Shown piece by piece: positions 1 to 10,904 of a DNA stretch of 64,000 nucleotides. Source of the DNA: Chamaecyparis obtusa (lineage: Eukaryota; Streptophyta; Pinopsida; Cupressales; Cupressaceae); NCBI GenBank assembly GCA_027943335.1, contig BSBK01003248.1:2232501-2296500 (forward strand), written 5' to 3'. A program made the position numbers and the translations under genes. Under the pieces are notes generated by a model. That model was not told where the DNA came from. It did no database searches and was given only the letters and a program-made list of their open reading frames with translations. Position 1 is the stretch's first letter. The number at the start of each line of letters is the position of its first letter.

Positions 1-1200
1 ATTAAAAGTGGATTGTGATGCAAGTGGAAGTGCAATTAGAGCAATGCTGAAATAAGAAGGTGTACATATTACTTACTTCAGTGAGAATTTGAATGATTCC
101 AAATGGAGGTGTTCAATTTATGATCAAGGATTCTATGCCATAGTTCAAGCCTTGAAAGAAGTGGAGATATGAAATTTTTCCTAAGGAGTTCATGTTGTAT
201 ACTAATCATCAAGCATTGCAATATTTGAAGAGTCAAGGTAAGTTGAATCAGAGAAACATGAGATGGGTAGAGTTCTTATAGAGCTATAATTTTGTGTTGA
301 AGCATATTTGTGGTAAATCAAACAAAGTTGTTGATACTTTGAGTAGGAGAAGGATCTTATTTTGTAGAGCCTTGGAAAGCCTATGGAGAAGTTGTTGTAG
401 AAGACCGAAGAAAATAGTTGGATTATTTCATTTAAGAAGGTATCTTATTTAGAGGATCCCAATTGTGTATACCTACAAGTTCAATAAGGGAGAATCTGAT
501 TAAAGAGAAACATTGTGGAGGATTAGGTAGACATTTTGGCATGGAAAAAACAATGGTTTTTGTAAGAGGAAGTTATTGTAGGCCTCTGATTTGTAAGGAT
601 GTAAGGAATTTTTTTTTAAAGTTTCAGAGTTTACAAAGTTTCAAAGGGAAGTAGTTAGGATACTAGATTGCATAAGAACTTGAAAGTGCCTAATAGACCA
701 TGGGAAGACAGAAGCATTGATTTTGTAGTTGGGGTTCCTAAGACACAACGAGGTACTAATTCTATACTTGTTTTTTTGGATAAATTTTTTAGATGTCACA
801 TTTCATTACTTGTAAGAAGACTAAAGATGAAGTACATGTATCTAATTTATTTTTTAGAGAAGTTGTGAGATTGCATGGGTTACCTAAAAGCATAGTTTTA
901 GACAAAGATGGTAAGTTTGTTGTTTATTTACAGAGAACACTTTAGAAGAAGATGAACATTAAATTGAAGTTTAGTTCCACATTTCATCTATAGACTAATA
1001 GAAAAAAAAAAATCATGAAAAGGATTTTGGGTAATCAAATCGTTAGTTAGAGAGAAGACTAGTAATTAGGATTTAGTCCTAGCATGGGCTGAGTTTTCAT
1101 ATAATAATTCAATGAATAGAAGTAAAGGGATGACACCTTTTGGGATAGTGATAGGAATGAATCCTAAAGGAGTATCAAAGTTGAGACTAGACTAATAAAG
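1..1200 (+). pseudogene. Ty3/gypsy pol remnant: RNase H and integrase
   Basis: Decayed 3' part of a Ty3/gypsy polyprotein, entered mid-gene at the window edge. Residues 1-120 read as an RT-linked RNase H (start VDCDASGSAIRAML, then YTNHQALQYL, HICGKSNKVVDTLSRRR, the usual G-x-x-N-x-x-x-D-x-L-S-R end). From about 480 a zinc-binding H2C2-like linker is followed by an integrase core (NRPWEDRSIDFVVGVPKTQRG at 686-748, [17 protein letters not shown] at 870-918, AEFSYNNSMNRSKGMTPF at 1089-1142). Domain order RNase H then integrase is the gypsy order and excludes copia. Several stops and at least three frameshifts are present, so no protein can be made. The element's LTRs were not identified. Confidence 0.85.
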
Positions 1201-1921
1201 ATCTATTATATCAATTCCAACCCTTATTAGGCATTCTTACATATTTGACCATAGTTGACCAACTGAAGGCCTTACGGGCCTTCCCTAAAAAAAACCACTT
1301 ATGATGCCTTACAAATGGATTAAAATGAACAAAAAAAATTTATTTATACTTAAAAAAATAGAAATAACCTTCCATTATCCTTATTACATGATTTGGCCAA
1401 AATTTTATCTTGGCATCTCACTGTGCTCCTCATGCAGAATTAAACCTTTTGATAGTATTGTAGCATCAGAATATATAGACAAAAGGAATATAGAATGGTG
1501 TAAGTGGCTATCTAAAATGAATCAATATTATGTCATCTATATATAGAACCATTATATCTAATGTCAATAATGAATAAGGTAACTCAATTCACATACCCTT
1601 GAATGTAGTGATGTGAAGTTCCAATTAGATTTCATGAATGAATAAGACATGAAATACTCTTGACTAAACTAATAGGATGCAGAAAGGGATGCACCGAGAT
1701 CCAAAAACTGTCAATGAATTTAAAAGGCATTTTTGAAGTTGTATCCCTTATTTTGTGCACCGATTATGAGGCCTAGAACTAAAAAAAGTAGAAGTATTGG
1801 AAGCTAGTTTTTATACTCCTTAACTGCTAGCACATTAAGGATGAATTTTTCTACTCTAGTAGTGCTTTATTTAATATTAAATAGAGCCTTTTTATAAGGA
1901 TGATAGGAAAAATTATTGAAT
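1201..1921. other. Non-coding stretch, no gene seen
   Basis: About 720 bases between the gypsy remnant and the inverted-repeat element. It holds a small perfect hairpin (annotated separately) and, near 1868-1883, a 16-bp perfect AT palindrome beside a partial copy of the terminal repeat that begins at 1922. The short open frames here resemble nothing I know. Confidence 0.5.
1265..1283. repeat. Perfect 7-bp stem hairpin
   Basis: GAAGGCC-TTACG-GGCCTTC, followed by a run of eight A. The GC-rich stem stands out in AT-rich surroundings and lies about 65 bases after the recognisable gypsy integrase remnant. It could be a structured 3' end signal of the old element or chance. Confidence 0.6.
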
Positions 1922-1923
1922 AA
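1896..1923 (+). repeat. 28-bp direct repeat flanking the TIR element, left copy
   Basis: Starts AAGGATGATAGGAAAAATTA. The same 28 bases with one change (A to C at the eighth base) occur at 3568-3595, just outside the right arm. It is too long for an ordinary target duplication, and abuts the left arm directly but the right arm after 12 bases. Confidence 0.8.
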
Positions 1924-2187
1924 AATGGTTCCATCACTAGAGTTTTATATTAAATAAAGCCCTTTTATAAGTTCAAAATTTAAATATTTAAATATAAATG
2001 GCTATGAATGTATTTTGGAGGGAATTTAGTATTTAGAGTGTTTTAGGCTTAAACTAAGCCTTCAACCAATCAAAGTTGGTTGAGTTAGGTAGGGGGAAGT
2101 TTATTTAAATATATATGAAGCCATTATACGGACATGTGTTGTACAGTTTGGACTGTTACAAAGAATCAAGGAAATTTTTGAATTTTA
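1922..2187 (+). repeat. Left terminal inverted repeat
   Basis: Pairs with 3294-3555 on the opposite strand. Contains an ATTTAAATATTTAAATAT stretch and the block GCCTTCAACCAATCAAAG, both found inverted in the right arm. Confidence 0.85.
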
Positions 2188-3293
2188 ATAAACTTGATGT
2201 AGAGGTAAGGGTGGTGGTTGGATTCAACAAGGTAAGTTTAAAAACTTTGATTGGTATGGACACTAACCCCAAACCCTCAAAGTCTTCAAATGACTTCAAA
2301 CTGACCAAGACTCCTCCAAATGGAAAATGGTGGTATATGTGATGTCTTTGGACTGTATTATAATGGATTCAAGTGGTTTTATGGTTCCAATCCCAACCCA
2401 ACACTCCTAACTCTTCAAACCTCTACAAACTGTCACTAGGTCTAATAGCCCTGTCTAGTAGCCCTGCGGCAAGGATAAATGGAACTTATCTCTGGAATTT
2501 TCAAAGGACTGACCAAATAGATTATATTTTAAGATACCCTTTTTCTCATACTATAACATACTAGAATCCTACTATAGACTTCTTTGGACCATATATGACT
2601 GTCCACACATGGTGACCCTAAAAATGCATAAAAAGGACCCCAAATAACAAAGCATCCCTACGATCCTTGCACTTCGAAGACTCCAAAATTTAAAAAGTTT
2701 CTAATAATGCTTCAAAATGACCAAATCTCAAAGCAATTATGCACATACCCCCTACAACACCAAAATCCCCAAATTGCTCATTCTAAACCCTCAAATCTAG
2801 GGCTTCTTAAATCTATGTCCCCCAATCACTTCTAGAATCAATTGGTGATGGATTCTCCTTTTATCCAACATATTAGGATACTCTAAATCATAAAATACCC
2901 TTGTCCTTCAGCCCAATCTTCTACTGTTGTAGCATACCAAGCAGTTTTCTTGGGTTCCTAGTCCCAAATCCATTGTGATCAATGTTTCCTCTTGTTACCG
3001 TCTCATTAAACCATTAGATTCATATTATACATGTTATATATGGTCATTACATGAAGGTTAGGCTTTTACTTTCATGGAATTATGCCCATGTTTATTAAAC
3101 TCCAATCAAAACAGTAAGTTAATGCCCTCAAATGATGACAGTGTTGTAACAGAGAATGAAAATGGATTCAAAACAAATAAAAGTTCATATGAATATCACC
3201 AAAATGATAAGGAATAAATCCTAAATAATCAATGAATCAATCCTAAGGATCCAAAATCAACAAGTCATCCAAAACATTACAAAATCTTTGCAA

Positions 3294-3555
3294 AATTTAG
3301 AAATTTCCATGATTCTCTGTAACAGTTTGTACTATACAGCACATGTCTGTACAATGGCTTCATATATATTTAAATAAACTTCCCCCTTCCTGAATCAACC
3401 AACTTTGATTGGTTGAAGGCTTAGTTTAAGCCTAAAACACTCTAAATACTAATTCCCTCCAAAATACATTCATAGTCGTTTATATTTAAATATTTAAATT
3501 TTGAATTTATAAAAAGGCTTTATTTAATATAATACTCTAGTGATGGAACCATTTT
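3294..3555 (-). repeat. Right terminal inverted repeat
   Basis: Reverse complement of 1922-2187 with scattered substitutions and one- or two-base indels. Ends at the TTTT after GGAACCA. Confidence 0.85.
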
Positions 3556-3567
3556 TTCTATTTTCTT

Positions 3568-3595
3568 AAGGATGCTAGGAAAAATTATTGAATAA
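3568..3595 (+). repeat. 28-bp direct repeat flanking the TIR element, right copy
   Basis: Matches 1896-1923 at 27 of 28 bases. It lies in frame within the proline/glycine-rich minus-strand frame that starts at 3789. Confidence 0.8.
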
Positions 3596-3789
3596 TCAAG
3601 TTTGGCTGGAGATGCCCCTTGAATGATCTGGGGTTGTCCTAGATTGAAAGGGATACCTAGTTAAGGAACACTAGGAGGTTGTTGTTGAGGTGCCCCTAGT
3701 ATGGGTAGTCCTTGATTGGGTGGGGCACCTAGTTGAAGACCACTAGGTTTATAACCTTGGGGAGCTATACTAGATGAACTTGCTGCCAT
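3568..3789 (-). pseudogene. Pro/Gly/Gln-rich reading-frame fragment, unrecognised
   Basis: An ATG at 3789-3787 opens a minus-strand frame starting MAASSSIAPQGYKPSGLQLG and rich in P, G, Q and L (motifs such as GAPPNQGLPILGAPQQ). It meets a TAA at 3663-3661 after 42 codons, then continues in the same frame with the same composition (LGIPFNLGQPQ) into the 28-bp repeat next to the TIR element. It looks like the N-terminus of a low-complexity protein, perhaps a gag-type leader, interrupted when the TIR element arrived. I do not recognise a family. Confidence 0.3.
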
Positions 3790-6239
3790 TTTTTTTGAAG
3801 TACCCATTGGATGGTTTAGGGACAATATGAAAGGAATTTATATAATGATGAGTGTACTAGATATGGGTGGAAAGGTGGCAAATAGGAGATTATTATTTTG
3901 GACCCTAAGTGTAGTGGAAGATGTGGTGACTTGGGACATACATTGTGTAGTGTTTCATGATGGTAGGGTGAAAGTGAGTGGATGGGGCACCATTGAGGAA
4001 AAGCAAGATGATGGTATGGGAATGTACTCTACTATGGTGGATGTGTTGAAAATAATAGGAAACTTAGCACCATTTTGTACAAGCATGTGAAGGAATCGAT
4101 TTGGGTGAGATGCTAGTATGGACTCTACGACTATGTACTACCTTCTAGTCACAAAAACTAATGTCAACCTTCTATTTTGTGAATTTAGCCCTAATATTTT
4201 CAAGATATAACTCATCTTCTAGTTAGTCCATGACCACAAGCTACAAAGAAAAAGTTTGTCCTAAAAACCTAGAAATTAGTTTTGATAATCCATGAGTGTA
4301 CTAGTGGTTACAAGATACAAGAATTTAGTGCCAAAGAATTGGAAGATAGGGAAGAGGACATTGGAATCCATGGGACTTGGATTCTTTTCAACCTTGGGAG
4401 TATGGTGCAGGGCACCTCATGAGCACAAAGAGGGTCACTTGAATGACCTAAAGAAATGGGAAGGATAACATGACCTATAACGTCATTAAAATTATGAAAC
4501 ATGGCCTTTGAGATATTTTATGTAATAGGCATAGCATAAAATATGTAAGACAATGTAATGTTGCAAATATGCAAAATGATGTAAAAGATGTGAAATTGCC
4601 AAAATTGGCATAATAGGCCTAGAGAGCTAAGTATAGGTCATCAAATGAGTTTAGGAGGTTTAAAATTGTGTTGAGGTCCTAAGAGGACAAAATCCAAGAT
4701 TATAGGTTATTAGGATTTTATTTAAATAATTTCAAATTTTCAAAATTTTAAATAGTAACGTCTATTTCCAAGATGGAGGGAAAACAAGAAAAATGATGTA
4801 ATTTGTTTGGTTAAGGAATACCAACTATCTAGAACATTTGGAAGGGTAGTTAGGGGCTATATGAAGTCTTCAAAAGTCAGTGTATGGGCATAATGGAAGA
4901 GGATTTGGTAGATTGTACAGACTGTTACAATTTTGAGCAATACAATTTTGAATTCTTGCAATTAGGACATTTGTTTTGATCTATTATTGATTTCAATTCA
5001 TTTATATGGTAGAGGAAGAGCATTCTAAGTTTTTTTAAATCAAGTTTTAGGCATTGTACAATTTTGGTCTGCCATTTGGATTGGACTGTCTTGTACAAGC
5101 ATTGTTTAGAAACATGAAATGGTAGATCCATCCCCTTTATGTATTTACTATCAATTGAGGATGGATCCTAAATTTTATTTAATATTATTTTAACCTAGTA
5201 AATGTAGGAATGAGAAAGATTTTGTATGTTGGCATTGATTGGATGAAGGTTGATGGGGTTGAAGGGTATTGAATTTGAGGCATGGGTATAGCAGCATGAG
5301 ATCTGCTAAAAGGAGGAGCATATTTTATGGAAGAATCCATTAGGGGATGTCAAATATATGGTGAAATATCTTTGGTTGGGTTGGACTAGTGTTGGGAAAG
5401 TGGACATTGGGCAAGCCCTAGGTTTAAGGTGGTTTTGAAGACCAAATTGGGGCTTTTATACCTAGCATGGCCATAGGGTCAAATTGACTGTATTTTCTTC
5501 TAATTAGAGTCAATTACCAACACTTTTAAAAGTAATTAACATAATGAAAATCAAAATTTTGAGTGATTTTTCTTACCTTGTCCAAATATGTGTTAAAAAG
5601 TCCTTTGTATCTGATTTTTGCTTCCAATGCAATGACTCGTAGTATGGAAGATGGTCCCTTTTTCTATTTTTTCATTTCTACATTTGCATATTTTCAACAG
5701 TGTGAATGTATCTTTTTATGAAAGAGAATCTTAATTTTAGATAGAAGATAAATTTTATGACACTAAATCATATGCGTAATTTTAGTTTTGTAAGCGTGTT
5801 AATCAAAGACTGTATCTGCAGCTTTCTAGAATAATGAGTGTGGCAACCCTATTTAGTGAGTGCGAAGATACAAAGAGAAGAGTGTGGTGATATGATATGC
5901 AAAGTGTGTCGATATGATATGCAAAGTATGGTTGCTAGGGTAATCTGTGTTTGGTGTCTCTAGTAGATAGATGTGAAAATCATGGGTGTGATATTCATAG
6001 TGCAGAACTATAATAAAATATTCTTACATATAATAAAATACCAAATTGATTGTCTTCCCACCAGGCCCATCATGCCCCTTCCTACCAATATTGAAAATGC
6101 ATCCCAATGATATCGCAGTGGGTTCCGCTAATTACAAATAAATGCCAAGGAATCATAATATAAACTTATTGTAAATCTTCATGGGCTGCACTTCATCTAT
6201 CACTTCATCCCACTCCGAAAACTCTCTTTGTGGGCAATC
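3790..6239. other. Non-coding stretch, no supported gene
   Basis: About 2.4 kb with only short unremarkable open frames; the longest, 3827-4090 (+), is 87 codons and matches nothing I know. 4890-4935 contains GTACAGACTGTTACA, similar to a block inside the 1.9-kb element's inverted repeats, so part may be a related or older repeat. No LTR ends, splice-bounded exons or RNA genes could be supported. Confidence 0.4.
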
Positions 6240-6423
6240 AAAATAAAAATAATTTCACTTTTTTTTTCATTTATAGCTCGAAACTGTCAGAATTTTGATG
6301 GTCTATTTAAAACCCATCGGAATTTTGACACCATCGCGAACTATTACAAAAAAAAAACCCAAATTCATAAAAAATTTATCCGTTAGAAGTTTCTGTCAAA
6401 ATTGGGCCCCAAATGTAGTAGTG
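6240..6423 (-). mobile_element. CACTA-like transposon terminus (fragment)
   Basis: Read on the minus strand from 6423 the sequence begins CACTACTACATTTGGGGCCC, the CACTA start used by En/Spm-type transposons. Inside it a short motif of the form TGTCARAATT recurs: in 6286-6301, inverted in 6314-6329, and again at 6394-6403. Short subterminal repeats in both orientations are usual for that superfamily. The opposite end was not found upstream. The next base outward leads straight into LTR sequence (E), so it either inserted into that LTR or joined it by deletion. Confidence 0.45.
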
Positions 6424-6426
6424 ATA

Positions 6427-6932
6427 GGTCAATTTATCTATTGTTTCTTATTAACATTTGTAGTAGAAAATATCTTAACCGAGTGCACTTAACAATCTTA
6501 TTGTAAAATCCTTGCAAAAGGTAATATTCTAAAGAGTTTTTGAAGCCCTTTAACCATGCCACTCCTAATAGAGTGAAGATCCTAACAGATTTGAGATAAA
6601 TCCCTTGACCGAGTCACACTTAACAATGTGCATTGTAATCTTTAACAAGATTGACTTTTAACCGAGCATACTTCAGAAGAGTATTTCTTTAGAAGGTGAC
6701 AATGCCCACAGTGGTTTTTCCCAAAGTTGGGTTTCCACATTAAATACTGGTGTTATATTTGTTGAAAGATATTTGCGAATGTCATTTCTAATTAATAATG
6801 TTTATTTATTATTGTCGGTAAATGTTGAACTATGTCTAACCAATTTGACACCGAGTTAATCAAAGAAAAGTTTTTAAGCTACAAAAAATCAAGGATTACT
6901 GATTCACCTTCGCCCCTCTTCATAATCCAAAA
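6427..6932 (+). mobile_element. Truncated copia LTR (element E), + orientation
   Basis: Homologous to the element C LTR but on the opposite strand to every other copia LTR here. It shares the TTAACCGAGTGCACTTAACA block and the U5-type end ATTACTGATTCACC...CCCCTCTTCATAATCC. Its upstream part is missing: the match starts abruptly at 6427 beside the CACTA-like terminus. Its downstream end lies inside the gag of element D. No internal region follows, so it is a truncated solo LTR. Confidence 0.75.
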
Positions 6933-7159
6933 TCTCCCTCATAAATAGTTTCTAATTTTTTCCATACCTCATGTGCAGTCATTAATCCATAAATGTGTGA
7001 ATATTGTAAATCGGATAAGGCATTGATCAAGGCTGCCCTTGCTAACATTTTTTCCTTGAATTTGTTCTTTTCATCTACTATAGCATTTGTTAGGTCATAA
7101 GGAATAGCATAAGGCTTCTAAGTTATCTACCAGTATTCATCTCTTCTCCCCATGCATAT
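6933..7159 (-). pseudogene. Element D gag fragment, downstream part
   Basis: Minus-strand copia gag (UBN2-like capsid region). Visible motifs are KEKMLARAALINALSDLQYS and MTAHEVWKKLETIYEGD; the latter is the typical 'EIWDKLxxIYEGD' capsid motif of copia gags. It continues the gag that starts at 14985 and was split by insertion of element A; the join falls at the duplicated target CATAT. At 6932 the frame runs into LTR E. A stop and probably a frameshift lie in the first 20 codons after the junction. Confidence 0.75.
7155..7159 (+). repeat. Target-site duplication CATAT, left of element A
   Basis: CATAT here and at 14900-14904 exactly flank element A, and both sit in the element D gag. Confidence 0.8.
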
Positions 7160-8658
7160 TGTTAGAATAATCAAGAGAGGGGGTGAATCGGTTAAATCAT
7201 CAATTATCCCGCAGTCATGTACCCTCTGATGTACAATTTCAAACTTGTTCTGCAACTTGGTAACATAAAATAGTAAACTATTTATTCATTTACTGATTAC
7301 CAACAATTATCCAAACTATGATTACCGATTATGTAATATGTAAAGTATGAAACAAAAAAAAATCATAACAAATAACACAACACAATGTTTTAACATGGAA
7401 ATCCTACAAAAGGAAAAACCACCTAGGACCGGTAACCCAAAAGTTTCACTCTTCTGAAGTGAGCTCTGTTAGGAGCCAACCCTGTTAAAGGTTACAATGC
7501 ACATTGCTAGGTGTGACCTGGTTCGAGGATTTATCACTAACAGTTAACTTACAACCAACATTCACTATGGGGTCAATAAGATAACAATTAAACATTGATA
7601 GAATGTCATATAAAATATAATAAGACTGTTAAGTCCACTCGGTTAAGAGATTTTGCTGAATCAATGGTTAAAATGATATAGTTTTGATCTGATTAAAATA
7701 CAACTCAATTCCAAATATTCAAATCTATGCTATGCTCATAAAAATCATCTGATCAATATATCTATTCACTTTCCTCAATATATCCTCAACTTACTTCACT
7801 CAGTAAATGGTTCTCTGATGCTCAGTTATGCCTGCAACTCAGTTTGGTCTGTAACCAATTTGATTGGGAATGTATGAAAAATCTTCACATGAAATATTCT
7901 ACAATATAAACTTCCTTCGGCATCCATTTCAACAATGAAACATATGTCTCTTAAATAGAAAAGTAAACTATTTTCATATTAGCCATTAGATTTTTCCTCT
8001 TAATCTCATTCATCCATTTTGCCTCTTAAAGCTTCCTTGGTAGATTTTTCATTAACACATTTCAATCTCATCCTTTCGATCATCATTGAATTTTATCAAT
8101 CATGGATATTATAACACACTTCATATGTAACCTTGAAATCATAACAATTTCCAGCTCATTAATTTTAGTTAGCTAAACTTAGCATTTAATGTTTTTATCC
8201 ATACTCAGTTAATATTGAATGCGTCAGTGATAACTAACTCGATTATTACTGTCACTCAGTATATACAAGACTAGCTCAGTGTATACATAAATTCTTTAAT
8301 TATCGACCACATTAACTTGTTCAATTCAAATCTCTTCTTCATAATAGAATAATGTAACATGCTCAAGTGAACAATATAAAGTCATAGACTCACCAATAAG
8401 TTGCCCAATGTATACCTTATCCTTATCTGTCATGTCCATCTTTTCTTTATGTAGATATGTCATTTCTTCACCATTTCTTCCTTCTACAGATATTTAGATG
8501 TTTGTAACTATCATGATAAGTATAGTCAAAACTAATTGACATCAATGATAACATATTGACTGATTTAATCATCTTATAAAATCACTTTAGTAGCTTGGTG
8601 ATCTCTAATCACTGTTCCTTTAGTTCATCCCGATATTCAATCAGTTGTAGTTCATCAA
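7160..8658 (-). repeat. Element A 3' LTR
   Basis: 1499 bp; pairs with 13403-14899. On the minus strand it starts TTGATGAACT and ends TTCTAACA. Carries the shared end motif GAGAGGGGGTGAATC at 7175-7189 and many CTCGGT/CTCAGT hexamers. Confidence 0.9.
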
Positions 8659-8670
8659 TCTCTCGCTTTG
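8659..8670 (-). promoter_or_regulatory. Element A polypurine tract
   Basis: Minus strand CAAAGCGAGAGA directly before the 3' LTR, the expected plus-strand priming site. Confidence 0.75.
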
Positions 8671-9164
8671 GCATTGATGGAAACACAAGCAATATGAAAT
8701 ATGCCATACACATACCAAACATTAGTTCTACAACTATATAGGTAAATGTTTTAGCTCGCTAAAGCTCTCCCTAGCTTGATATTTAATATGTTTAATCACT
8801 ACATTACATCTCAACAACATTACATGAAGACTCTCCCTATAGATTTTATCTTCTTCAGCTCTTTGATTCTTTCTCCCTTCAGTGGATAGATATTTTAGTC
8901 ACTATCCCTTTCATGTTCTCATCAAAAGATACTTCATATGCAGTTCAATCTCCCTTTGACAACAATGCCAAAGAAAATAAATAGCTCTTCAACAGCCAAG
9001 TTATTCTCTATTGTTCAGTCCAGATCAAGTACCTTCATGTACTGATATACAATCCCTGTTCCAGCTTCTACAATCTTTCACAACCTTATAAATCCTAAAG
9101 TGTGAGCTATGTGTATCAACATGAATGATTTTCTAATAAAGTATAGGTTGATGCAACCTCCTGA

Positions 9165-9940
9165 TCACCTCAGTGACCGATAGATAGGGGACAGACCCCT
9201 AGCCTAGTCCTCAAGTACTCAAAAGTATCCTTTGGTAAGGGCTTGGTAAAAATATCAGCAAGTTATTCTCTAGACTTTAAAAATTATAGTTTGACTTGCT
9301 TCTCCTGTATTTGTTCTCTAAAATAGTGATATTTAATAGATATATCCTTTTTTATATTGCATCATCAGATTCTTTGAAATTTTTATAGCACTAGTGTTGT
9401 CATAATAAATAATCACTAGATCAGTGATCACCTCATTCATTCCTTCCAACACTTGCTTAATCCAAGCAATATTTGAACAATTTGCAGCAAGAGCAACATA
9501 CTCTGCTTCAGCAGTAGACTGAGAAATGCAAGCTTTTTTCTTTCTTATCCATGTTACAAGTCTTTCTCCTAAAATGAATTCTCCACCGATTGTGCTATGG
9601 TCATCAATATTTCTAGCCAAATCTCCATTAGTGTAAACTCAAAGTTCAAATTGCATTCCTTTGTGTACCATAAACCATAATCTTCAATTTTCTTCAATTA
9701 TCTCAAAATCCATTTAGCAACAACCATATGTGATTCTTTAGGATTAGCAGAAAATCTTGCCACAATCCCAACTGCATGAGCAATATCTAGCCTACTGTGT
9801 ACCACATACATCAATTTTCCAATCATTGACCTATACAAAGTTTTATTTACCTCGATTGATTCATCATCTTTAGTCAACTTACATCTTATTACTATTGGTG
9901 TTCCTACCGGTTTTGCATCTTCCATGCCAAAAGTTTCCAA
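9165..9940 (-). pseudogene. Element A: RT C-terminus and RNase H
   Basis: Starts METFGMEDAKPVGTPIVI, the copia RT thumb/connection (GMEDxKPxxTP), through SMIGKLMYVVHSRLDIAHAV and NPKESHMVVAKW. RNase H follows with STAEAEYVALAANCSNIAWI, where the acidic E of AEAEY is kept, then YYDNTSAI. It ends near LADIFTKPLPKDTFEYLRTR (about 9240) and a stop close to 9165. Broken by a frameshift near 9690 and stops after 9333. Confidence 0.85.
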
Positions 9941-9959
9941 TACTTCCTTAATGTATTTT

Positions 9960-10904
9960 GATTGTGTGATGAAAATCCCATCATTCTGTTGTATAATCTA
10001 CAAACCTAGAAAGAATTTAATCTCTCCAAACATTCACAAATCAAATCATGTCCTCCAAATATTATATGATCAACAAAAATTTCAGCAATCAAAATATTAT
10101 CATCAGTTTCTCCTTTCATGTACAAATTACTATTTTCACTTGTCCTTTCAAAGCCAATACTAATAAGATAAGCATGCAATCTTTCATACCATGCTCTCGG
10201 TACTTGCTTCAATCCATGTAAAGCTTTGTACAGTCTGCATTCCATGTCTTTTCTGATTCAGATCAACAAAACCTTTAGGTTGTTCTATGTAGACCTCCTC
10301 CTCAAAAATTCCATTTAGAAATGCCGATTTCACATCCATTTCATATACTTTGAAGTTCTTATGTGCAACATATGAAATTAATATCAAGACTCCTTCAAGT
10401 CTAGCCACTGGTGCAAAAGTTTCACCATAGTCTATTCCTTCTTCTTGTGCATATCCCTTGCATACAAGTCTAGCATTTATCCTTGTGACTTCTCCATTCA
10501 CATTTAACTTGTTTCTGAAAATCTAATTAGTACCAATTACACTCTTTATCTTTCGGTCTTGGTACCAATGTCGATGTCTTATTCTTCTCAATCTGTTCAA
10601 TTTCTTCATTCATAGCCTTTCTCGATTCTTCATTTTCAAGTGCATCTCTAACATTCTTAGGCTCAAATTCAAAAACTAAGCATGTGTTTTGTCTTAACTT
10701 ACTTTGGGTCATCATGCCATCTTTCTTGTCTCCAATGATTTGGTTCTACAAATGGTGTCTTCTAACAAATCTTGCCAACACTTGTTTTCTTCTTTGCTCA
10801 TCATTCGGTTTAGATTCATTTTGTTCCTTGGTAGCTTCTTCCTGATTCTCGGTTTGTATTTTATGATTCTCGATAGCATTTTCCTAATGCTTGGTAGAAT
10901 CAGC
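9960..10904 (-). pseudogene. Element A: reverse transcriptase core
   Basis: Copia [31 protein letters not shown] and [20 protein letters not shown] (first catalytic Asp in DVKSAF) lie at about 10465-10290. [19 protein letters not shown] follows. The active-site box reads FVDHIIFGG at about 10077-10051: the second Asp of the usual F/YVDD is His. A stop interrupts the linker near 10527, and a frameshift lies between residue ~90 of the first block and the second block. Polymerase activity is therefore lost at the active site as well as by frame. Confidence 0.88.

Larger units (their letters stand above)
1922..3555. mobile_element. Non-autonomous element with ~265-bp terminal inverted repeats
   Basis: The two ends are long inverted copies of each other: 1922-2187 pairs with 3294-3555 reversed, starting AAAATGGTTCCATCACTAGA on both and differing at scattered bases and small indels. 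The ~1.1-kb interior has no open frame of useful length and no transposase motif. Long TIRs with an empty centre are typical of non-autonomous Mutator-like or foldback elements. No 8-11-bp target-site duplication is visible at the exact ends. The immediate flanks instead carry a 28-bp direct repeat (separate entry). It appears to have inserted into the old gypsy neighbourhood. Confidence 0.8.

Noticed and set aside
7385..7560. Regular ~30-50-base alternation of similar motifs in the LTRs, looking like a CRISPR-type array
   Set aside because: The motifs are diverged pieces of LTR sequence without constant repeats or equal spacers, in plant DNA.
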